Below are positions 1 through 11,827 of a DNA stretch of 64,000 bases, one piece after another. A model generated the notes under the pieces. The model had not been told where the DNA came from, searched no databases, and was given only the letters and a program-made list of their open reading frames with translations. The stretch lies in assembly GCA_013400155.1 (NCBI GenBank), contig VXBM01000895.1, positions 110,052 to 174,051 on the forward strand. Direction: 5' to 3'. A program made the position numbers and the translations under genes. This DNA comes from Helopsaltes ochotensis. Its lineage: Eukaryota; Chordata; Aves; Passeriformes; Locustellidae. The number at the start of each line of letters is the position of its first letter. Within the stretch, counting starts at the first letter, position 1.

Positions 1-2547
1 CCATGTATTACCAAGAAAGAACCACATTTTGGAATGGGGAGTATTTAGCATTCTAGTTTCATTTTTCAAAGTGCTGGTTAATCTCTGGCAGCACAGACTA
101 GCCTTTACCTTAAAGACGAACCCTGTATTCTGAGTTAAATAGGGATGGGGAAATGCAGGCACCCCCGTACTCTGCCTGCAGCTACAGATGCCCCCAAACA
201 CTTTTTATCCCAGGTAAAATACCTGAAGAAGAGCAAATTAGTCCAATAAACAACTTCTCAGAGAGCATGAATATCTCTCAGTTAGCATAAATGGAAGCAT
301 CCAGCCAAGTTTTGGGTTTGGAATTCAAGCACAGAGTGTGGCTGTGTGATTTATATTAAGAAAAAAACCAAAGACGTTTCCCAAAATAAGGACCCAGCAG
401 CCCTGTCTGAGCTCTTCCTTGCAGAAGGTCCTGGAGAGCGACTGGAGCCTTGTTCAGCCATGCAGCTGCAAAGGTTAATTGTTACTTGTTCGAGAAATCA
501 TGGGAATCGCAGATATTGGGAGTCATTCCCATCTCCCTCTAGTGGTCCCCCGCTCCCCGAGCCAGCACGGGATCTGTGCTGCAGACAGACAGCTGTGCCT
601 GAGGAGCAGGATCGTCGTGGAAAGCGGGAGCCGCGGGGAGAACAGTTTGCACCAAGCTGCCTGTCCAGAGCCCTGTTTGCACAGCCTGGAGATTAAAAAG
701 AGCGTATGCATTTGGCTGGCGCAGCACCGAGATTCTCCTCCTCCCCGGGATGCTGCAGGTGGCCCTAAACCATCACACAGCATCTCGAAATGACTGCGGA
801 GCTTAAATCACCGGGTCCCTCTGAGCCATCTGCTGCTCCCGAGGAGTCTGCAGCATTGCTGGGGTGTAACCACCGCAGCAGCTCTGCCCTGGGCTTCTCC
901 AGCCTGCCCTGGGGCTGCTTGTGCCGTGCAGAAGCAGCAGGAGAAGGAGACAAGGATGGGGTGGGAAATCACCTCCAGGAAAACCTGTGCTTTTTACACA
1001 GGGACCACAAAAGAGCTATTTTGTAATCAAAGGCAAATCACACCCCTGGCACCCGCAATCCCCTTCCAATGGATGTGTAAGTTGCAGAGACACATTCGCT
1101 GTGGAAATCTGGTTTGGTTTAGAGCGGAATCAGTTCAAGGAGGGAACTGGCAGGAATGCCTTGCACAAGTATCCAACCTCACCCGTCCCTGCAGAGCCAT
1201 GCCAGCACCCGGCGGGGTCTGCGTGTTCCCTCCTGGGCCCACCTGCCACAGCTGAAGAGGTTTTGTTCCACCTTCCAGGATGAAAAACTCGGCGGCAGGA
1301 GATATGAAACCTACCCAAATGTTTATAGGAAAGGAAAACCCTCCCACCACGAGGAACAACAAAGCTCACCACATGCAAAAGTGATTTTCAGAAACAAGTG
1401 GAATCCAGTTCCTTCTTCATAAAACAACAGTGAGGAAAGAGATAGTAACAGCACAGGAAAGCAAGAGGAGACAGAGCACTTGGGATCATGCTTGATGTTT
1501 GGAGACAGACATGTCTTCAGGCAGAAAGTACTCACAGCCCTGCAATTTGTAGGACTAGGAATAATTTTGCAAAGCAGCCCCGTACCTGTAGCCATTGCCT
1601 TCCATCACAGGAGGAGCCTAACAAGCATCGTTCAGGCTGGAAATTCAGAGTATCCCTCTATGCAGGACCAGTAAAGCACAACCAGACAGCAATTCTTGCT
1701 TGGGCTCATCACAGCAAGATTTTTTCTGGCTTGTGTGAAGAAAGAGGAGGTGCAGGGGAGGGGCAAGGGGCTCAGAGCAATATGTACCTATGCATGCGAA
1801 CAAATAGATTCCAATTTTAAAAAAGGATCAGTAAACGTCTGCTCAGTGTGAATGACCTGGGGAATTCCCAAGGGCTACTTTGAAATTCAAAGTGTTGTAT
1901 TTTGAAATGGACACAGATCTTGGCGGGAAGTGGGGGAGCAGACAGTAATGGTTTAATAGACTGTGGAATGGCTATAAAAAAAGAAAGGCGGGGGGGAAGA
2001 AAAAGCAGATGGCAGCCCCTTTGCAGGAGCCATAAAATTTCATGGTGTATTTTCTATCCATGGCTTCACTGTAATTCAAGCCTTGGGGGCCAACTTTCTC
2101 TGGCAGTGGTTGCTGAGGGGCCTTGGAGGGCAGAAGTAACAAAGGGTGGACAATGCTTGGGTGCACTGACCAAATGATCCCTCTTGGGCTAGATCAGGAA
2201 ACAGAAAAGAAATCATTTCAGAGACACACCTAGGAGACTTCCCAAATGCAGCCTCAAAGTTCCAGGTCAGGAACATAAAAACAAAAACCCAAAAAGTTCC
2301 AGGAAGCAGAATTGGAAAAGGGGCTCTTTACTCCCACCGATAGAAAATAAAGGTCAAAGGAGATCTACTATCCCTTGACACAGACTTCATCTTGCATGGA
2401 AAAATATTTTGATTTCTGCAGCTGTGCCGTGCCTTGGCCACTGGGCTCTTGGGAAGGGCACATGGTCAGGCCAGGGCTGTGTCTGGCTTACAAAGCTCCC
2501 AAACCCCCAGCCTGACCAGAACCGTGTCTAAGCACTGCGCCCTCAGA
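1..2547. other. Intergenic, no gene recognised
   Basis: Mixed-composition unique DNA. Open frames of up to about 120 codons overlap one another on both strands near 350-1,420 and resemble no known family. A G-rich/A-rich patch occurs near 1,977-2,004. I see no repeat element, RNA gene or promoter that I can defend. Confidence 0.5.
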
Positions 2548-2648
2548 GCACCGGCTGGGTTCGAAGGGACCCCAGGGCTCATCTCGTTCCAAGCCCCTGC
2601 CCCGGGCAGGGACACCTTCTACCAGACCAGGGTGCCCATCCAGACACT
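2548..2648 (-). mobile_element. CR1 LINE fragment (3' end)
   Basis: Read on the minus strand this is the 3' non-coding end of an avian CR1 element. The plus strand shows the reverse-complement landmarks TTCGAAGGGACC, CTCATCTCGTTCCAAGCCCCTGCC and GGGCAGGGACACCTTCTACC. It is truncated and diverged, with no coding capacity. Confidence 0.7.
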
Positions 2649-2702
2649 TGTCTCTAGCTTTGGTCAAACCAAGGCCCAGTTCAAGACCACCTCTAGTTCA
2701 GC

Positions 2703-2758
2703 TTTGGTTTATTACCATATTGAACCAAGATTTGGTTTATTACCAGTTTGAACCAAGA
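2703..2758. repeat. 28-bp tandem duplication
   Basis: TTTGGTTTATTACCA followed by a TTGAACCAAGA end occurs at 2,703-2,730 and again at 2,731-2,758 with two or three differences. A more degenerate relative (CTTTGGTCAAACCAAG) lies about 45 bases upstream. It sits between two CR1 fragments of opposite orientation. Confidence 0.85.
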
Positions 2759-2892
2759 TCCCAGACACGAATGCAAATAAAACAGGCTACAGAGGTTCAC
2801 CTGACCCGGTTCTGGTTCCACCCCTCAGTGCCAGAGAGTACCTTGGACTCAGGACACCCCACAAGCAAAGCTGCCTCCAGCTAGGGGGTCCA

Positions 2893-3345
2893 GCACAGGA
2901 GGGACCTGGAGCTGCTGGAGAGAGCCCAGAGGAGGCTCCAGGATGATCCCAGGGATGGAGCAGCTCTGCTGGAAGGAAAGGCTGGGAGAGCTGGGATTGT
3001 TCACCTGGAGAGGAGAAGCTTTGGGGTGACCTCGTTGTGATCTTCCAGGACCTGAAGGAGCTGCAGGAAAGATGGAGAGGGACAATTGACAAGGGGTGGA
3101 GGGACAGGACACAGGGAATGGCTTTAAACTGACACAGGGCAGGGTTAGATGGGATATTGGGAAGGAATTGTCCCCATCAGGATGCAGAGGGTGCCCAGAG
3201 CAGCTGTGGCTGCCCCGGGATCCCTGGAAGTGTCCAAAGCCAGTTTGGAGCAGCCTGGGACAGTGGGAGTGTCCCTGCCATGGCAGGAGGGTGGAAGGAG
3301 ATGATCTTTGGAGTCCCTCCCAACCCAAACCATTCTGTGATTGTG
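2893..3345 (+). mobile_element. CR1 LINE fragment (3' region)
   Basis: About 450 bp of CR1 3' sequence in plus orientation. Landmarks: GATGGAGCAGCTCTGCTGG, AGAGCTGGGATTGTTCACC, GGAGAGGAGAAGCTTTGGGG, GGTTAGATGGGATATTGGG, GTGTCCCTGCCATGGCAGG, and a terminal CAACCCAAACCATTCTGTGA. It is 5'-truncated, as nearly all avian CR1 copies are. Long open frames across it on both strands (for example 2,849-3,379 minus) are incidental and do not encode reverse transcriptase. Confidence 0.92.
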
Positions 3346-5006
3346 GTACCTCCTCACAGGTACCCTGGCCCGGTGTCACTCAGTCACTGTCACAGGTACA
3401 GAAGAACATCACCAATCCCACAACTGTCACACACCTGCTGCCACTTCATCCTCTGCTAGCCAGGGCACAGTCATTTGGGATGTGAATACAACAAGAGTGA
3501 TTAAATGTTAATCTGCCCATGACATATAAATAAAACATAGCAATTACTGTGCTGGAAAAAATATGGGGGGGATTATTTTAATTTGATCTATCTAGAAAAT
3601 ATATTTTGACATTGTAGTTCAAAGATTAAGCATTCCACACCCATTAGAGATAAAAAGCAATAATTGGAAATGAATGCAATGAAACCTCAATTTCCCTTCC
3701 ACCTGTTTCCCTCTGGAATAATTGCTGTGTGGAGCATAAGGAGAGAAAGAAAGGGAAAAACATCAGCCTTGAGAAATTGTGTTTCAATTGCATTGATTCT
3801 AATTATTCCAATTCTCTAATAGCTTTGCTAATCTATTTGTTTCCAAATTATATCAAAACAAATTGGAAGATGAGAAATATTTTCTCAATGATTAATGATT
3901 TTTTTAAAAAAGAAGCTTCATCTTAAAAATTCGCTACCATGAACAGTTCTCTGTCAGAAGTATTTCAGGATCTTCCCACAGGTGCTTGGACTCTGGTGAA
4001 ATATGCATATGTGGGGTTCAATTCTTTGTGTGGGGAGGGGGTAGAGATCAGGAGTCCTCTGCTTGCATGAGAAATCAGAGCAGCTGGAGACAGCGAGCAA
4101 AGGAAACTTGTGCTCTCTGTTAGGAGTCCAACATTTCAAAGTACTCCAGAGTCTAAAATTAGGCAGAAAGGAAAAAAGAAAAAAAGCTTTTCTTATCATT
4201 TTGCTTTTGGCACAGCACAAAATGACCCATTTTCTCACTGAGGTGCAAAGGAGGAAGAACGGGGAGAAGCAGAATAGTTTTTCCCCTCCCTGTGCATCAG
4301 TGGGATCCCTTTATGGCTGAAACCAGAGATGCCATCGTTCTGCAAATCACTTATTTCAGCTCTTTCTTTCAAAAGATCTCGCAGGTGCACATCATTGGCA
4401 GGGCAACAAAAGTCTATTTTTGCCATTTCTAAGCTATCAGCATCCATAAGGATGGGACAACTGGGATTCCCACTTCTGGGAGCTGGCACCATCCCACCTG
4501 GAGAAGGGTTTGGAGAATTCTCTGCCCATATGTACAAACCAGCAGAAGCATTTCCTGCTAATGAGCAATTCCTCGGGAAGGTTAAAGAAAAGTCAATGTT
4601 TTCATTAAGGGCTTTGCCCACTTGGTCCATTCCAACAAATCCAATAATATTAGTGGGAAGGCCAGGCAGAAAAAGGAAAAAGTAAACAAGATCAGGAGTA
4701 TCTGTATGAAGTAAATCCATGGATGTGCAACTGGAAGAACACTGCTGCTGCTGCAGGAGGGGATGTTCACCTGCCCCACTGGCTGTAGCTTCACTTGGGG
4801 TAAGTTGAGGCTTGCTGCTCTTCAGGAATTTGCCTTAGGGATGAGCAGACTTTGTGGAACTGATGTCCCAGACAGCCAAGGGCACAGAATGGACAGGACC
4901 ACGTACCACAGACGGTGCCCTAGAGGTCCTTGATGGGCCCTTGGGCAGTAGAAATTACCTAAGAGAATTTGCTTTTCCTCTAAACTTGGATTTATTAAAA
5001 TAAAAA
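3346..5006. other. Intergenic; AT-rich block that may be regulatory
   Basis: No gene recognised. The stretch 3,500-3,950 is strongly AT-rich and repeat-free, with many ATTA/TAAT cores, and looks like a conserved non-coding element, though conservation cannot be tested here. A 161-codon minus-strand open frame at 4,235-4,720 has a hydrophobic N-terminal stretch but no family resemblance and is probably chance. Confidence 0.45.
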
Positions 5007-5160
5007 GATCATAGAATCACGGAACAGTTGGAGGAAAGGATTTTAAAGCTCATCCAGTTCCACCTCCTGCTGTGGGCAGGGACATCTTCCACTATCCCAG
5101 GCTGCTCCAACCCCCATCCAACCTGGCCTTGGACACTTCCAGGGATGAGACATCCTGACA
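5007..5160 (-). mobile_element. CR1 LINE fragment (3' end)
   Basis: Minus orientation. The plus strand starts with ATCATAGAATCACGGAACAG, the reverse complement of the CR1 terminal octamer repeats, then reads CTCATCCAGTTCCACCTCCTG, GGGCAGGGACATCTTCCACTA and CCAACCTGGCCTTGGACACTT. About 150 bp, 5'-truncated. Confidence 0.9.
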
Positions 5161-6475
5161 AAAGGCACTGAAAGTATGCCCAGGAAAAGAAAGAAAACAA
5201 ACCTCCCAAAATTAATCTTTCTTCAGTTTTGTGCCCTCTTGCCCCGTTTCATTTCCCAGTTCACCTTCTTTAGCAAAGTAAATTTTCCCCAAAGAGGTGT
5301 GAAAAGCTGTGTCTATTATTAGACATTATCAGTAAAATACAAGCAAGTACAAAATCTAGCAACAGACCAGATGGCATCATCTTGTCTCCACCTTCCCTGG
5401 TCCTTGTTGTCACCAGCCTTTTAGGTCCCTCTCAGCTCTTTCCAGGAGGCCCCTCCATGGTAACACCCCAAAGGAGCCCTGCAGCCCCCAGAACCCCTCT
5501 CTGACACAGGGCACCCGCGGAGATGAAACGTGAAATGTTCAAAACAGACCAAAGGAAGCATTTCTAATGTGAGTAATTATCCTGTGGCGCTTCCTGCCAT
5601 GCGATACAAGAGAAGCAAATAATACAGAATAATTCCTCAAAGGCTCAGTTGCTGAGTTGAATAACAGCATCAGCTGCAGTTTCGCTGCCTAGGTCTCATA
5701 TTATGAAGGCTCCTTGTCCCTGTGCTTCAAACTAATCCCCTGCTGGGATTAGAAAAGCAAACAATATCTCTGTTTCAGTGACAGTCACAACTTCAGGTAA
5801 TAAGTAGGGCTCAGGCACGAGCTGGGGAAGGAGATAAAGCATTAGTTTTGTGCTCACTTCTCCAGTGGACCACTTTGGCTAGCCCAGACTATTTTCCCAT
5901 GCAGTGGAGGAAGCCGTTGCTGATGGGGATGCCTCACCTTTCCTTAAAGCCAACTGCTGAAAAATCTAAAGCACCTTAGAAGTGTGAGGAGCTTGCATTT
6001 TCCTGGAGAAGCTACCACGTCTGGCTGCAGGGAGAGGCCAGGTCCCCCTTATCCCCTGCTGGCAGCTCCCAGGTGTGCTCAGGTGCCTTCACATCTCAGA
6101 TTTTGGGGTGCCGAGCTCCTGTGCCCCCGTCTGTGCACGGAGCAGGTTTTTGAGAGCCAGCCAGCCCCGTTGATGAGGAGGATGCCACGACTGTGCCCTG
6201 CCCGAGGTCAGAGGAGCTGCTGTTTGCAGGGCCAGGCTGGCACAGCCCTCCTCTCGGAGCAGGTGCCGGGGCTGCCGCTCGCCGGTGTCGATAAGGAGCA
6301 GCTCTTTCATGTCCTTACAGAGTAACCTCGATGCTGCTACATGAGTAAATGGGGAAGTTACACATTAGGTCGTAACATTTCAGGCCCTATTAGGAACAAA
6401 AGTGCCTTTGTGAACATGCGGGTTACTGAATAACCTCCTCCATCTCCATAAAAAGCTGTGAGTGGGACTGGGCTT
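5161..6475. other. Intergenic, no gene recognised
   Basis: Unique sequence. About 5,985-6,310 is GC-richer and carries overlapping open frames on both strands (plus 5,984-6,325), but it lacks the CpG density or splice context that would make me call a promoter or exon. Confidence 0.45.
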
Positions 6476-6476
6476 T

Positions 6477-6500
6477 TTTCTTCTTTTTTCTTTTTTTTCT

Positions 6501-6584
<84 letters not shown>

Positions 6585-6602
6585 CTTTTTTTTTTTTTTT
6601 TT
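6477..6602. repeat. Poly(T)/poly(A) tract with a 74-base uninterrupted run
   Basis: T-rich sequence with scattered C from 6,477, then 74 consecutive T at 6,511-6,584, one C, and 17 more T. On the minus strand it is a poly(A) tract. I see no AATAAA before it on that strand and no gene-like sequence, so a retrocopy tail is not supported. A run this long is hard to sequence and its exact length is unreliable. Confidence 0.95.
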
Positions 6603-9600
6603 AACTCTGGTTTATATGCAAGTCAGGATTTTAAGGCTCCTTTTTGTGTCTCCACAGCTTGCTTGCCTTCCTCTCAGCCTATCAGCTATCCTGAGAGCAG
6701 GGGTTTGGTAGGACTGGGCTCCAAAACAGCTTTTGGGTCCCAAGACAAAGGGAGCTGAGATTGGGCTGAGATTGGGCTGTATAGAGCAGGAGCAAAAATG
6801 TCCCTGAAACACCCAAGCCCACTTACCCTTGGGTGTGTTAAACCTGCTCCATGCTACCTGGAAAATGGGAAAAGAGGTCAGTGTTGGTTCCGGGTTTTCT
6901 CCAAAAAAAAGCAGAACCACCCTGGAGAGGGAGAAGTGAAGAGGGAAGAAGAAAAGAACAACACAGGTATACATGGAGCCATGCTGCTCCTCATCTGCAG
7001 GCACGAGATATCCTGCTAACAGCCCTGAGGTCAGAGCTTGACCTTCTCCCACCCCACGGCGCTTGGATGGGCTCGATGATCCGGGTGATCACGGGGCACT
7101 GTGCAGTTGCTGACTGGGCCAGCAGGAGGGTGGGAAGGTGTACATAACCTCCCAGCCCGTCCCTGCCCTCTGCCATCCCCCAGGCACATCCCTGTTTAGG
7201 GACCTGATGTGCCTATTTACCACAGGAGCATTTCTCAATCGCAGCGAGCCCACTGGGAGGACCCTGAACTGCTGTGAGTAGCAGGGTCTGTGCCTCATGG
7301 GGCACACCTGAACCCTGCAGGCTGCTCCTGCTCCTGCTGCTTTCCCGTCTCCTCTGGGCCACCTCCTGCCCACCTTTCCTCCTCTCTGTAATACCCATGG
7401 CTGTTATGGATTAGCTGTAGCAGAGACACGGATGTGCAGCGAGCGCTGGTGCCCTCCACCCAACTGACTGCTGCTCCTTCTCTGCAGCACTTCCTCACAG
7501 AGACCCAGCCAGTGCCTTAAAACTGACTGAGATGGGGAGCCCTGGGACTGGCAGAAGTGACCTGAGCTCGGATTCTGTCTCCCCGAAGGAGCTGGTCGGG
7601 TGACCAAAGTGGCACAGCTCCTGCTCTTGTGCTGAACTGAACTGTCACCAGGTTCTCCAAACATGCCCTTGTTTTCACACAGAGCCAGATGGATCCTCCC
7701 TCCTTCCTGCCAAGCTCCCTGCTTTCCCCCTGGAAACCTCCCCTGCACAGAGCCCTGGGAACTCCAAAGCTCCTGTGCTACTGGACCCTCGTTTCCTCTT
7801 CTGAGCCAAGGAGAGTGACTCTGTCATAGGCAGACTTCTCAGACCTTTCCCTTGAAGGAGCGCTGGCGTTTCTGTAACTCTAGTTATGTTCCTGGCATTT
7901 CCCACTGTCTGCAGTGGGGACTGTGCTGGGTCATGCTAAGCTGCTCAGGCTGTGAGACTCAGGGAGGCTGGGAGACACAGGCACATCTGTCATCAAAGAG
8001 TCACCCAAAATCACAGCAGGGCAGGAGCAAAGTCAGCCCAAGAGCTCCCATCTCACGATTCCCAAAGCAGCACCCTCACCACTGGATAATGCACATCTAT
8101 AAATAAACTTGGGTCTTGTGTAAACCCAATTAGAATACACTGGCAAGTTATTCAAGGAGGCTGGCAGACACATTCTTTACCTCAGGTGTCAGCCACAGGA
8201 AAGTGTTACAGGGCTTGCATTACAGGGAACACTTTGTGGCTGTGAGTTATATTGCACTTAACCTGTAAGTGAAACAATAACAGCTTGGTCTATGGAGATA
8301 ACACCCCAGATCAGCTCCCTCCAATAAATTAGTGAAACATTCCACTCCCCAGGCCTGCAGTCTCACACCTCTAAATATCAACACAAACTTCAAGGGTTTG
8401 ATGGAAAAAATGGTGTTAAGTCTCATGGTGTTTGAGGAATTTCCCAATATGCACTAAATTAACTTTCTGGCTGCACTAACCATAGCGGTTGAAACCAGCC
8501 CCATCTGAGACAGATGCAGGGTAAGAGATACAGGCAGCTGTTTTGCACATGAAATCAGATTGAGATTAACACTTAACCCTGGAGTTCTCGCTCTGGGGGT
8601 AAAGCACAGCTTCAGGGACCCCTCTGCTTAAAAATACTTCTAGTTTTTCAGTGGACTAGGATGGACAGGCTGTGAAAAGTAAAACAATAAAAATCTTCCT
8701 CCAAAAGAAAACCACTGACATACATTCATCCTCTCTGATTCCTCTGACTTGGCATTTTAAGGATTAGGCCTAAACCATGGAAATCTAGTTCCTCAGATTC
8801 AACTGGAGTAAACCACTCACTGCTGCAGTCCACTGCTGCAGGAGGACCAAGGCAGCACAAAACATGACAGAAGGATAAGGATAAAGCAAGGATAAGAGTG
8901 AAGTTTTGTGCAAGGGAGTCTTTTAGTGAGGAGAGGAAATGGGAGAAAGGGGAGGTTTTCATGGATACAAGCTGTTGTAGACTTGTGCACTGGGGACATT
9001 GACTCTTTTTCCTTTTTATTGGTATTTACATAAACTTAAAATTCTGGAGGAGAGAAGGAACAGTTCAGGTGCTAACCAGAGTGGATAAAATGGATCAGAA
9101 TTCCCTGGACACTGGTCTCTTTTGCCCCTCCCTGGTTAAAGGCGAGCATGAACACTCCAGTAGCCAGCCCGTGCATCCCCCTGGCCTGGCAGCCCCTCCC
9201 AGGGGAATTGGCTCATTTAGGCCACTGGGCAGATAACACGGGTTTGTTTTCAGAAAGGCAAAGCAACCTGTCCATAAGGATTTCTCACGCTTCATGTGCC
9301 AGCCCTGGCCAGGGAAATACAACATTAACTACATCCAAAGATATTGTTGAATGAATAAATTATAAAAGCATTCAGGGTACCTATCTGGGGTATTATTTTA
9401 CAAGCCGGTGCCGGGTAGGTTAAAGGAGCATGTTTTGCTGTTATTGCATTCCTAGCTCTGTGTGCAAGGACTCAGCATTGCTGTGAAAGTGAGACTATGG
9501 ACATGAGCTCCCTGCCGGCACAGCAGGACCAGGCACAGCTCTGCCAGTGTCACCTCTCCTCCAAGCATTGCCCTCCAGAGAAAGCAGCACTCGCTGCTCC

Positions 9601-9714
9601 CGGGCAGGACAAGAGGCAGAAGAGCCCTCCAAACAAAGCTCAACACGAGTCCATTGAAACAAGTCCTCAAATTGCAATTTCACAGCCCCATGCAGCCAGA
9701 GAAGCCCTGGCCTC
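6603..9714. other. Intergenic, no gene recognised
   Basis: Unique sequence with small direct repeats such as CTGAGATTGGG x2 at 6,755-6,776. Overlapping open frames near 7,000-7,900 on both strands follow the local GC rise and match nothing I recognise. No RNA gene or transposable element recognised. Confidence 0.45.
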
Positions 9715-9750
9715 GTCCTCCTCCCTCCTCCTCCTCCTCCTCCTCCTCCC
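9715..9750. repeat. (TCC)n microsatellite
   Basis: About twelve CTC/TCC triplets with one irregularity near the 5' end. It makes Ser/Arg/Gly homopolymer stretches in the overlapping open frames, which are therefore not evidence of coding. Confidence 0.92.
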
Positions 9751-11573
9751 TGCACTCAGCTCAGCATGAACATCCTGCTCAGCCAGCACCACGTCCCAGA
9801 CACAGCTCTGGTACAGGTACACATGGACCAGTCCACACCTGAGGATTTCCAGAAACTTTGTCAACATTGTACAATTAATGACCCTTGTGTGAATGGGCTG
9901 AGAATTATCCATCGCAGTTTCTGAGCTGTGGAAAGAGAGGCAGAGTCCTTAAGTGCTTTATCTGATACCGTACAGAAATCCTACAAGAGAATTAGGATTA
10001 TCACCCAGATCTTTGGATCACCAGCCTTTTTAGATGCAGTTTATTCTTGATCAGAACCATACAGTCAACCTCAGGGTTTTGCTCACAGGAAGATTTCTAA
10101 CCAAGCAGAGTTTACAGAGTTGCATTTTTTCTAAGAAAGGAAAAGGAATTAAAAAAAAAAAAAAGAAATAATAAGGAGCCAACTTCAACTGGCAATAAAA
10201 CACAAAGTTTGTGTTTGTGCTAAGAACAGTTGTTGATAAATTTACAAATCAAAGTTTCCTAAATAGTGCAGGGGGGAGCACCCAAAAGTCTAACTGCTGA
10301 TCCCAGAATTAGCTCCTTTGCTAAGCCCGAGTTCCATTCATAACAGGGTGAACAGCCGACCCCACGAGGCTGCAGGACCACAGCCATGCCCATCACTGGG
10401 ACCAGGGTCTCACTTGAACTTGCTCAGTGGGTGAATGCTGTTGCCTTTGGCATGATAGACCTCCCTGGGCCACTGTAAATTATTACAAAGCTGTATTAAT
10501 TTTGGCCTTTTACCCAGAGAAATAAAGGCTTGTTTTAGACTAAAGCCTACCCACAAGCAGAAAGGCTACAAAATTCAGTGGTGGGGGGCAAAAAGGCAAC
10601 TCAGAGCCAGAGGCAAAAATGGGGATCTGCTGCTGCCTGGCAGCAAATTCAGAGTCCTGATGACAAAAGATTTTAATTTGGCCCCTGCTGTACAAGCAGT
10701 GCCCCTGTTGGGTCCATCTCCCCAGGCACGGCACTAAATTACGTGTGCCCACATCTGGCCCCTCTGGTGCCCTGTCCATATGTCAGCCCCCAGTGCTGGC
10801 TACCAGGGCTTGGGAAGCCCCAGCCCTGAGTGTCCCCAGCTCCCCCTTGCCAGCTCTGGGGTGATTTCAAGGTACATCATCCCAGCCACCTCCCAGAGGT
10901 GTTATTTGCCATCTGGAGCTGGGCAAGCATTCCCAATGAATGTATTATCCATCAAAAAACACACGTTTCTGCAAATTCAAATTGTTTATTTTTGAAATAG
11001 ATCTTGCTCGGGGAAAAAAGACCATAAAATAAAATTATTGGTGTTTGCAAAGGAAAACACTTCATTTTTTTTTTGAAATGGTGTCCTTGTTTTTGAAGTG
11101 AGAACAATCCTTATTTATAGAAAGAATTTGAAAGAATGGAAAACCTAAATCCAACAGAATATTTTCTAGGTTACTCAGAATCAGATGGTGAAACAAAAAA
11201 ACAAAAACAAAAACAAAAAACCACAAACAAACAAAAAACCCCCAACAAATCAAACTCATTGCAATAATTTCCCTCTTTCCATGCCCAAAAAGATTCACAT
11301 CAACACAATTTAGCTTTAGCAAGTCCCACTAAAACAAAAACACAAATTATGGGGCACAGCCTGTGGTGCAATAGGAGAGATATAATTGTCCCTATTCCAT
11401 TCTCCCTGGAACTCTGCGGTCCATAACACATTTGACCCTCAGGTTTCGGGGGCTCAGGACTTCACTCTGAGCTAATTTACACAAAGACTGCACACGGGGG
11501 TGACATTCATTGTACAAGCCTTTCTGGCCCATCGATGCTGAGCCCCCTCGCCCTGCTTTTCCACCTCCCAAGA
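9751..11573. other. Intergenic, no gene recognised
   Basis: Unique AT-rich sequence, with an A14 run at about 10,150 and an A/C low-complexity tract at 11,191-11,240. The flank just before the minisatellite (11,380-11,560) shows nothing gene-like. Confidence 0.45.
11191..11240. repeat. (AAAAAC)n-like low-complexity tract
   Basis: Irregular repeats of AAAAAC and AAAC across about 50 bases. Confidence 0.85.
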
Positions 11574-11827
11574 CCAGCAATGCAAGGACTGCAGAGCTGC
11601 CGGCTGCTGGGAACCAGCAATGCAAGGACTGCAGAGCTGCCAGCTGCTGGGAACCAGCAATGCAAGGACTGCAGAGCTGCCGGCTGCTGGGAACCAGCAA
11701 TGCAAGGACTGCAGAGCTGCCGGCTGCTGGGAACCAGCAATGCAAGGACTGCAGAGCTGCCAGCTCCCAAGACCAGCAATGCAAGGACTGCAGAGCTGCC
11801 AGCTNCTGCAGAGCTGCCAGCTGCTGG
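11574..11827. repeat. 40-bp minisatellite, about six units, with an unresolved base
   Basis: Units start CCAGCAATGCAAGGACTGC and end GGCTGCTGGGAA. Copies begin at 11,574, 11,614, 11,654, 11,694, 11,734 and 11,773. Units differ mainly at position 29 (CGG or CAG before CTGCTGG); the fifth ends CTCCCAAGA and is 39 bp. CTCCCAAGA also precedes the first unit, so a higher-order repeat of 199 bp can be seen. An N at 11,805 falls inside the sixth unit. The unit begins CCAGCA and has TGCTGG near its end, so each copy could fold back. It has no stop codon in most frames, so the long open frames over it on both strands are artefacts. Confidence 0.95.
11805..11805. other. Single-N assembly junction inside the minisatellite
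   Basis: Left of the N the sequence is at unit position 32; right of it the sequence resumes at about position 16 of a unit. The two sides do not continue each other, so the N stands for a lost segment of at least about 23 bases, possibly plus whole 40-bp units. Confidence 0.75.

Noticed and set aside
2849..3379. 176-codon minus-strand frame
   Set aside because: It lies within the antisense of a CR1 3' fragment and shows no reverse transcriptase motif.
4235..4720. 161-codon minus-strand frame with a hydrophobic start
   Set aside because: No domain, no splice context, no promoter; within the range expected by chance for this much DNA.
6477..6602. Poly(A) tail of a processed pseudogene (minus strand)
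   Set aside because: No AATAAA and no recognisable gene sequence upstream of the A tract.
6462..6758. Poly-Phe open frame
   Set aside because: It is a translation of the T homopolymer.
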